Assembly: GCF_036906915.1 (NCBI RefSeq)
Contig: NZ_JBAKHX010000098.1
Coordinates: 1-25,035, forward strand
Length of the DNA stretch: 25,035 nucleotides
Reading direction: 5' to 3'
Source of the DNA: Phytohabitans sp036906915
Lineage (GTDB): Bacteria; Actinomycetota; Actinomycetes; Mycobacteriales; Micromonosporaceae
A program made the position numbers and the translations under genes. A model generated the notes under the pieces. It was not told where the DNA came from. It was given only the letters and a program-made list of their open reading frames with translations, and did no database searches. Shown here one piece after another: positions 20,488 to 25,035 of this stretch (positions are counted from its first letter, which is position 1; each line of letters begins with the position of its first letter).

Positions 20488-21048
20488 ATGGAACGAACAG
20501 CACCCCCCATCGCGCACATCGCAGCCGCCCTGCGCCGCGAGCGCGAGCGTGCCGGCATCTCCCTCACCGAGCTGGCCCGGCGCGCGGGCGTCGCCAAGTC
20601 GACGCTCTCGCAGCTGGAGGCGGGCAGCGGCAACCCCAGCGTGGAGACGCTCTGGTCGCTCGCCGTGGCGCTGGACGTGCCACTTAGCCGCCTCGTCGAG
20701 CCGCCCACCCCACCGGTACGCGTGGTGCGGGCCGGCGAGGGTGCCCGGATGATGTCGGAGCAGGCCGACTTCACGGGCATCCTGCTCGCCGCCGGCTCCC
20801 TGCACGCCCGCCGCGACCTGTACCTAGTCGAGATGGAGCCGGGCGCCGAGCGGCACGCCGCCGCGCACATCCCGGGCAGCGTCGAGCATCTGGTCGTGGC
20901 GAGAGGGCGGGTGCGAACCGGCCCGGCCGACGCGCCGGTCGAGTTGGGGCCCGGCGACTACATCGCGTTCGCGGGCGACCAGCCACACGTGTACGGCGCC
21001 CTCGAACCGGACACCCTCGCGGTGCTCGTCATGGAGCATCCTCGGTAG
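20488..21048 (+). CDS. XRE-family regulator with C-terminal cupin domain
   Basis: 186 residues: an N-terminal helix-turn-helix (about 8-63, IAAALRRERERAGISLTELARRAGVAKSTLSQLEAGSGNPS) and a C-terminal cupin (about 105-182, with EMEPGAERHAAAHIPGSVEHLVVARGRV and LGPGDYIAFAGDQPHVYGA). This is the usual architecture of single-ligand sensors such as SutR/PuuR-like proteins. Divergent placement next to azlCD suggests it regulates amino-acid export (inference). ATG 20488 starts right after the operator-like repeats. Its 3' end overlaps the convergent ABC ATPase gene by 20 bp. Confidence 0.92.
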   Translation: MERTAPPIAHIAAALRRERERAGISLTELARRAGVAKSTLSQLEAGSGNPSVETLWSLAVALDVPLSRLVEPPTPPVRVVRAGEGARMMSEQADFTGILLAAGSLHARRDLYLVEMEPGAERHAAAHIPGSVEHLVVARGRVRTGPADAPVELGPGDYIAFAGDQPHVYGALEPDTLAVLVMEHPR

Positions 21049-21979
21049 CCGCCTTGTACAGGCGGGCCACGACCTCTTCGATGTCGGGCTCCAGGATGGC
21101 GATATCGCGCAGGCCCGGCAGCCCGCCGAGGCGCGCGACCACCGCCGCCGCCGAGCCGTCCACCTCGAAGACCAGCCGGCGGCCGTCGGCCTCGACCGTC
21201 GCACCCCCGAACGACGCCACCGGCTCGTCGAGGTCGACCACGACCCGGCGCCGCGACCCGTACCGCGCGTGCAGCGCCTCGATCGTGCCGTCGTGCACTA
21301 CCCGGCCATGGTCGATCACCACGAGCCGCTGGCACAGCCGCTCGATGTCGGCCAGGTCGTGGGTGGTCAGTACGAGCGTGGTGTCGCCGCGCGCGCCCAC
21401 CTCGGTCAGGAACGAACGGACCGCCTGCTTGCTCACCACGTCCAGCCCGATGGTGGGCTCGTCGAGGAAGAGCACCTCCGGCCCGTGCAGCAGCGCGGCG
21501 GTCAGCTCGCCGCGCATCCGCTGGCCGAGCGAGAGCTGCCGCACCGGGATGTCGATGAACTCGTCCAGATCGAGGAGGTCGCGGCAGCGGCGCAGCCGAC
21601 TCGCATGGTCAACTGCCGGGACACGGAAGATGTGCCGCAGCAGGTCGAACGAGTCGCGCAGCGGCAGGTCCCACCACAGTTGCGAGCGCTGGCCGAACAC
21701 CACGCCGATCCGGCGCGCCAGCTTGGTCCGCTGCGGCACCGGCGTGTATCCGCACACGCGCACCTCGCCCGCCGACGGCATGAGGACGCCGGTCATCATC
21801 TTCAGCGTCGTGGACTTGCCGGCACCGTTCGGGCCGATGTAGCCCAGCATCTCGCCGCGCGCCACGGTCAGGTCGACACCGTCGACAGCGGGCACCACGC
21901 GTTTTTCCCGCCGCAACCGGGAACGCTTCACCCGCACCGTGAACTCCTTGCGCAGCCCGCGCGCCTCGATCACACTCAT
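21029..21979 (-). CDS. ABC transporter ATP-binding protein (COG4586 type)
   Basis: 316-residue ATPase driving the two ABC-2 permeases encoded upstream. Walker A is GPNGAGKST (49-57); the Q-loop region is VVFGQRSQLWWDLP; the signature is LSLGQRMRGEL; Walker B is EVLFLDEPTIGLD; the switch His is in LTTHDLADIERL. The GQRSQLWWDL segment is characteristic of the COG4586 group, as is the N-terminal VKRSRLRREKR insertion. A ~75-residue C-terminal domain follows (RRRVVVDLDEPVASFGG..). ATG 21979 overlaps the permease stop as ATGA. The frame open to 22264 is a shadow of the permease. Substrate unknown; relatives are linked to drug or viologen export. Confidence 0.95.
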   Translation of the reverse strand: MSVIEARGLRKEFTVRVKRSRLRREKRVVPAVDGVDLTVARGEMLGYIGPNGAGKSTTLKMMTGVLMPSAGEVRVCGYTPVPQRTKLARRIGVVFGQRSQLWWDLPLRDSFDLLRHIFRVPAVDHASRLRRCRDLLDLDEFIDIPVRQLSLGQRMRGELTAALLHGPEVLFLDEPTIGLDVVSKQAVRSFLTEVGARGDTTLVLTTHDLADIERLCQRLVVIDHGRVVHDGTIEALHARYGSRRRVVVDLDEPVASFGGATVEADGRRLVFEVDGSAAAVVARLGGLPGLRDIAILEPDIEEVVARLYKAATEDAP

Positions 21980-22779
21980 GACCCCGTACTCCGGTAGTGC
22001 CGGACGCCGACCCGCCACACGGCGGCGGCCACCGCCGCGACGACGATCGAGACGCCCGGCGCGGCATATCCCACCCAGCCCGGCAGGCCCAGCGGGTCGG
22101 TCCGGCCGAGCAGCGCCAGCGCCGGGTAGTAGGCGACAAAGCCAAAGCCCAGCCCGTACGCGAAGACGCGGCGAAACCATCCACTGTAGATATTGATCGG
22201 GTACGTGGTGAATTCCCGGCCGCCATAGGTGAAGGCGTTGCCGATCTCGCCCGACTCGATCCACCAGAACGCCACCGAGGCGGTCGCCACGAAGATGGAT
22301 CCGAAGAAGAGCACACCGCCGGCGAGAGCGAACGCCACGAGGCCGACCCGTGCCGCGGTCCAGTCGATACCGGCCGACGCCAGCGCCACTGCCAGTACCG
22401 TCGCGCCGAACACCGACCGCGCGGCCTTGCGGATCGGGATGTCCATCAGCAGAAGCTGTGGCAGCACTCCGAGCGGCCGCACCAGCACCGCGTCCAGCCG
22501 GCCCGTGTTCACGTACAGCTTGACCCGCTCGATGTTGCCGACCATCAGGTCGGCCGCGGCGAACGCGAACGCCGTCAGCCCGACCATCACCATCGCCTCG
22601 CGCAGCGTGAAGCCGCCCAGCGCCTTGGTGACCCGAAACAGCACCAGCACGGTGAGCACGTCGAGCATCGTGGCGACCACGTTGGTGCCCAAATCGATGG
22701 CGAACGAGATCCGGTACGAGGCCTGGGCGCTGGCCTGGCCGCGCAGGAGCGCCAGGTACGGTCGCGGCCGGTCAGCCAC
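21976..22779 (-). CDS. ABC-2 family permease (COG3694 type)
   Basis: 267-residue membrane protein with six hydrophobic segments, starting ADRPRPYLALLRGQASAQASYRISFAIDLG. It contains NTGRLDAVLVRPLGVLPQLL, the hallmark cytoplasmic loop of this family, and GREFTTYPINIYSGWFRRVFAYGLGFGFVAYYP near the C-terminus. It is one of two half-permeases forming a heterodimer with the neighbouring gene's product (inference). GTG 22779 overlaps the upstream permease by 8 bp, and the stop overlaps the ATPase start as ATGA. Expression of all three genes is therefore tightly coupled. Confidence 0.93.
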   Translation of the reverse strand: MADRPRPYLALLRGQASAQASYRISFAIDLGTNVVATMLDVLTVLVLFRVTKALGGFTLREAMVMVGLTAFAFAAADLMVGNIERVKLYVNTGRLDAVLVRPLGVLPQLLLMDIPIRKAARSVFGATVLAVALASAGIDWTAARVGLVAFALAGGVLFFGSIFVATASVAFWWIESGEIGNAFTYGGREFTTYPINIYSGWFRRVFAYGLGFGFVAYYPALALLGRTDPLGLPGWVGYAAPGVSIVVAAVAAAVWRVGVRHYRSTGS

Positions 22780-23629
22780 CCTGGATCACCAGCCGGCGCT
22801 CGGCGCGGCGCTGCACCACCGCGCAGCAGGCCAGCAGCAGCATCACCCACATCGCCTGGAGCGCGACGATGCCGCACCTCAGCGCCGGCGGGTCGCGTTC
22901 GACCAGGACGTCGAGCGGGGTCTGCAACATGCTGGGGAACGGCGTGGCGACCCACAACGCGACCATGAACTGCTCCGGCAGGAAGCGCAGCGGGAAGAAC
23001 AACCCGCCCAGCACGCCGGAGCCGACCAGCCACGCGAGCATCGGACCGCGGATGTCGGTGAGCCAGTACGCGACCGAGTTGACCAGATACCGGCAGGCGA
23101 AGCAGAGCATGACGGCCAGCGCCGCCGAGACGACGAAGAGTGGCCCGGTGAACCACTGCCGGGGCAGGTACACGTCGAAGAACAGCAGGCCGGTGAGCAC
23201 CGGCGGCACGAACCGGGTGAGCACCGCGTGCCACGCGCGTCCCAAGTCAGCGGCGAGGTACATGGTGACGGGGTGCACCGGCCGCAGCAGGTCACTGGCC
23301 ACGTCGCCGGTGCGGATCCGGTCGGCGAGTTCGGTCGAGCCCCACAACGCCACCACGGCGAGAAGTCCCTGCCCAGCCCAGACAAAGGTGGCAAGCTGCT
23401 CCCGGTCGTACCCGCCGGCCAGACCGGTCGCGGTGCCGGCCGCGACGGCCAGCAGTACGTAGGTGCGCAGGAAGCCGAATACGGTGTTGGTGAAGGCGCC
23501 GGCTACCGTCGCCTGGCGATAGGTAGAGTAGCGACGAAAGCCTGATCCGGTTATGGCGGCAAATGTCCGGAAGGCAGGGACGATGTTTCGGTGTGTGGAC
23601 GGTGGCGTAGTGGCGTTCACCGAGCCCAC
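22772..23629 (-). CDS. ABC-2 family permease (COG4587 type)
   Basis: 285-residue partner permease with about six membrane segments (VAGAFTNTVFGFLRTYVLLAVAAG; LATFVWAGQGLLAVVALW; and others). The loop RIRTGDVASDLLRPVHPVTMYLAADLGRAW is the counterpart of the NTGRLDAVLVRPL loop of the second permease. GTG 23629 is chosen because AAGGAGG lies 8 nt upstream; GTG 23620 and GTG 23662 are alternatives. It is the first gene of the exporter operon, divergent from the W-D-D repeat gene with about 175 bp between the starts. Confidence 0.9.
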   Translation of the reverse strand: MGSVNATTPPSTHRNIVPAFRTFAAITGSGFRRYSTYRQATVAGAFTNTVFGFLRTYVLLAVAAGTATGLAGGYDREQLATFVWAGQGLLAVVALWGSTELADRIRTGDVASDLLRPVHPVTMYLAADLGRAWHAVLTRFVPPVLTGLLFFDVYLPRQWFTGPLFVVSAALAVMLCFACRYLVNSVAYWLTDIRGPMLAWLVGSGVLGGLFFPLRFLPEQFMVALWVATPFPSMLQTPLDVLVERDPPALRCGIVALQAMWVMLLLACCAVVQRRAERRLVIQGG

Positions 23630-23803
23630 GCCGATACCCTCCTTTCCGCGACCACGCTGCACCCGAGCCGGGTGACTCTACCCGGCGCCCGGGGCTGTCC
23701 AGCGACCCATTTTCGATGAGGTGACATCGGCGGTGAGCGACCTGACCAGTAGCTCAGTGCCGCGCCACGCCATCGAGGTGCCCACATATAGCGGGGCAGT
23801 GGC

Positions 23804-25035
23804 GTGACCGAGGACTTCATCGGCTACCGGCGCGGGCGCGGCGAGCCGTCCTGGGCCGACGAACCCACCGACGAGTGGGAGCCGATCTTCCCCGGCCAGA
23901 AATACCCTGGCGACACCGGCGCGCAGCAGGGCAGGCCCGCCAACGGGCGCGGCTCCGGTGCCGCTGGCCGTGCCGGCGTGTACCCGGCCAGCGCCCGCCC
24001 CGCCCAGCAGCCAGCGCCGAAGGTGGTCTCGACCGACGGGCGCGGGACCCCGGTGTCCCCGCCCGCTGGCGGCGGCGGTATCCGATGGTCGCCCCCGCCC
24101 GCTCCCGGACGCCGTCCCGGCCCGTCCCGGCCCGACTCCGCCCAGCCCGCCGCCGCCCGTGCGGACGACGGACGTCCCGACGAAGGGCGGGGCGGCGGCA
24201 ACCTCATGGACGGTCCGACCAGGCCGATCCCGCCTGGTCGTCCGGCGCCGCCCGACCTCGACGGTCCGACCCGGCCCATCTCGCCGGGACGCCGTCCGGG
24301 TCCGCGCAGCACGCCGTCCAGGCAGCCGGACGACGGGCAGTGGCCGGAACGGCCCGCGCCTTCGCCCGACTCCCGGCGCTCCGGCGGCGCGCCGCCAGCC
24401 GACGCCCGACCGGCGGTCTCGCAGGGTCGCCCGGGTTGGGATGACCGGCAGGGATGGGACGGCCGCCAGGGTCGGGATGAGCGCCCCGACTGGGACGAGC
24501 GTCCCGCCGCACGCGGACGCCCATCGTGGGACGACAGAGCCGGCGGGCGCGAACGGCCGGGCTGGGACGACCGCCGTCCCGCGGCTCGCCCGGGATGGGA
24601 CGACCGGCCGGCGTGGGACGACCGTGCCGCCGGACGGGAACGACCGGGTTGGGACGACCAGCAGGGTGCCGGTGACCGCACCGGTCGCGACGATCAGGCG
24701 GCGCGTGGGGGGCGCCCCGACGCGGGCGAGTGGCGGCCGAGCGGGCCGGGCTGGGACGACCCTCGCAGACCTGGCAGAGACGACCGAATGACCGGCGAGC
24801 GGCCCGGCTGGGACGACCAGCCGGCACCCGCGATGGGTAGGAGCGACCGCGCCGGGATCGGCGAGCCGCCGGGCCGGCACGGCGAGCCGGCACGTGGACC
24901 GGACCGGGCTCCGATCGGCGAACGGCCGAGCTGGGACGAGCGCGAGGCCCGGCCGGCCGAGGCCGCTGCCCGTGCCGCCGAGGCCGCCCGGCCAGCCGAA
25001 GCGGCACGCGCCGCCGAGGCCGCGCGTGCGCCGGA
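23804..25035 (+). CDS. Long disordered protein with tandem W-D-D motifs (5' part, cut by window end)
   Basis: Open from GTG 23804 to the window end (410 codons, no stop). It begins VTEDFIGYRRGRGEPSWADEP, then a Pro/Arg/Gly-rich region with two DGPTRPI(P/S)PGR repeats (about residues 135-165). From residue 212 to 377 the core W-D-(D/E/G) occurs eleven times, mostly as RPGWDDR or RPSWDDR. An Ala/Glu/Arg run (EAARPAEAARAAEAAR) then starts and may be a coiled coil. Third codon positions are almost all G or C in this frame, which supports it over the 400-codon open frame on the opposite strand. No enzyme domain lies within the window; function not recognised. The C-terminus, where a folded domain may sit, is missing. 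Confidence 0.8.
   Translation, partial: MTEDFIGYRRGRGEPSWADEPTDEWEPIFPGQKYPGDTGAQQGRPANGRGSGAAGRAGVYPASARPAQQPAPKVVSTDGRGTPVSPPAGGGGIRWSPPPAPGRRPGPSRPDSAQPAAARADDGRPDEGRGGGNLMDGPTRPIPPGRPAPPDLDGPTRPISPGRRPGPRSTPSRQPDDGQWPERPAPSPDSRRSGGAPPADARPAVSQGRPGWDDRQGWDGRQGRDERPDWDERPAARGRPSWDDRAGGRERPGWDDRRPAARPGWDDRPAWDDRAAGRERPGWDDQQGAGDRTGRDDQAARGGRPDAGEWRPSGPGWDDPRRPGRDDRMTGERPGWDDQPAPAMGRSDRAGIGEPPGRHGEPARGPDRAPIGERPSWDEREARPAEAAARAAEAARPAEAARAAEAARAP
24434..24940 (+). repeat. Coding tandem repeat (GG-TGGGACGAC core)
   Basis: Eleven degenerate copies of a unit encoding (G/S/A/D)-W-D-(D/E/G), first Trp codon at 24437 and last at 24932. Spacing is irregular (roughly 15-120 bp), with interspersed CGGCCG and CGGGAACG words. 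This is degenerate expansion rather than a recent perfect satellite. Confidence 0.8.

Noticed and set aside
23678..24880. A 400-codon open frame opposite the W-D-D repeat gene
   Set aside because: It is the antisense of a GC-rich repeat. The + frame has better third-position GC and a plausible start, and the - translation is generic Arg/Pro/Val/Ser.
1..25035. tRNA or rRNA genes
   Set aside because: No cloverleaf with a TTCGA/TTCAA T-loop context or rRNA-like sequence was seen on either strand by eye.
1..25035. Defence system, prophage or biosynthetic cluster
   Set aside because: All confident genes are housekeeping, respiratory or transport functions; no nuclease, toxin, integrase, capsid or assembly-line enzyme was seen.

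Overview
The window is chromosomal DNA from a high-GC actinomycete, most likely a member of the Micromonosporaceae. The grounds are very high G+C with nearly all-GC third codon positions, frequent GTG/TTG starts, ATGA stop/start overlaps, an actinobacterial bcc:aa3 respiratory locus, and a gene neighbourhood that resembles Mycobacterium tuberculosis Rv2192c-Rv2206. The genus is inference.

Layout. 1-892: gene-poor low-complexity DNA bracketed by two copies of a dispersed hairpin element. 893-1195 (-): a small CxxC protein. 1249-5452 (-): ctaE-qcrC-qcrA-qcrB, i.e. oxidase subunit III plus the three cytochrome bc1 subunits. 5536-8099 (+): a CtaG-type oxidase assembly protein, an atypical receiver-domain protein and trpD. 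8100-9219 (-): an alpha/beta hydrolase and an Lrp/AsnC effector-domain protein. 9416-10742 (-): ctaC-ctaF (oxidase subunits II and IV). 10831-12363 (+): a cysteine desulfurase and a TusA-like sulfur carrier, separated by a duplicated translation-start region. 12364-15523 (-): glycerate kinase, a MarR regulator, a HesB/ErpA-type Fe-S protein and an adenosine-kinase-like PfkB kinase. 15584-18266 (+): nadA and a murA homologue. 18540-19163 (+): a DUF3043 membrane protein. 19475-20433 (-): azlC-azlD amino-acid exporter genes, divergent from an XRE-cupin regulator (20488-21048). 21029-23629 (-): a three-gene ABC-2 exporter. 23804-end (+): the start of a long disordered protein with tandem W-D-D motifs, cut by the window edge.

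How the genes fit together. The central theme is aerobic respiration: cytochrome bcc (QcrCAB) and oxidase subunits II, III and IV lie in two operons, with an assembly factor alongside. The catalytic subunit I (ctaD) is not in the window. Cysteine desulfurase, TusA and HesB supply sulfur and Fe-S clusters, and NadA needs such a cluster. The rest is housekeeping (trpD, nadA, murA) and two transport modules.

The most unusual signal is a family of five ~80-bp elements (3-84, 616-697, 9267-9346, 18357-18438, 19286-19365). Each has a long hairpin plus a third GATCAAGG box at a constant 19-nt offset. The four whose upstream gene is visible all lie on the 3' side of that gene in the same polarity. 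Their function is not identifiable from this sequence alone.
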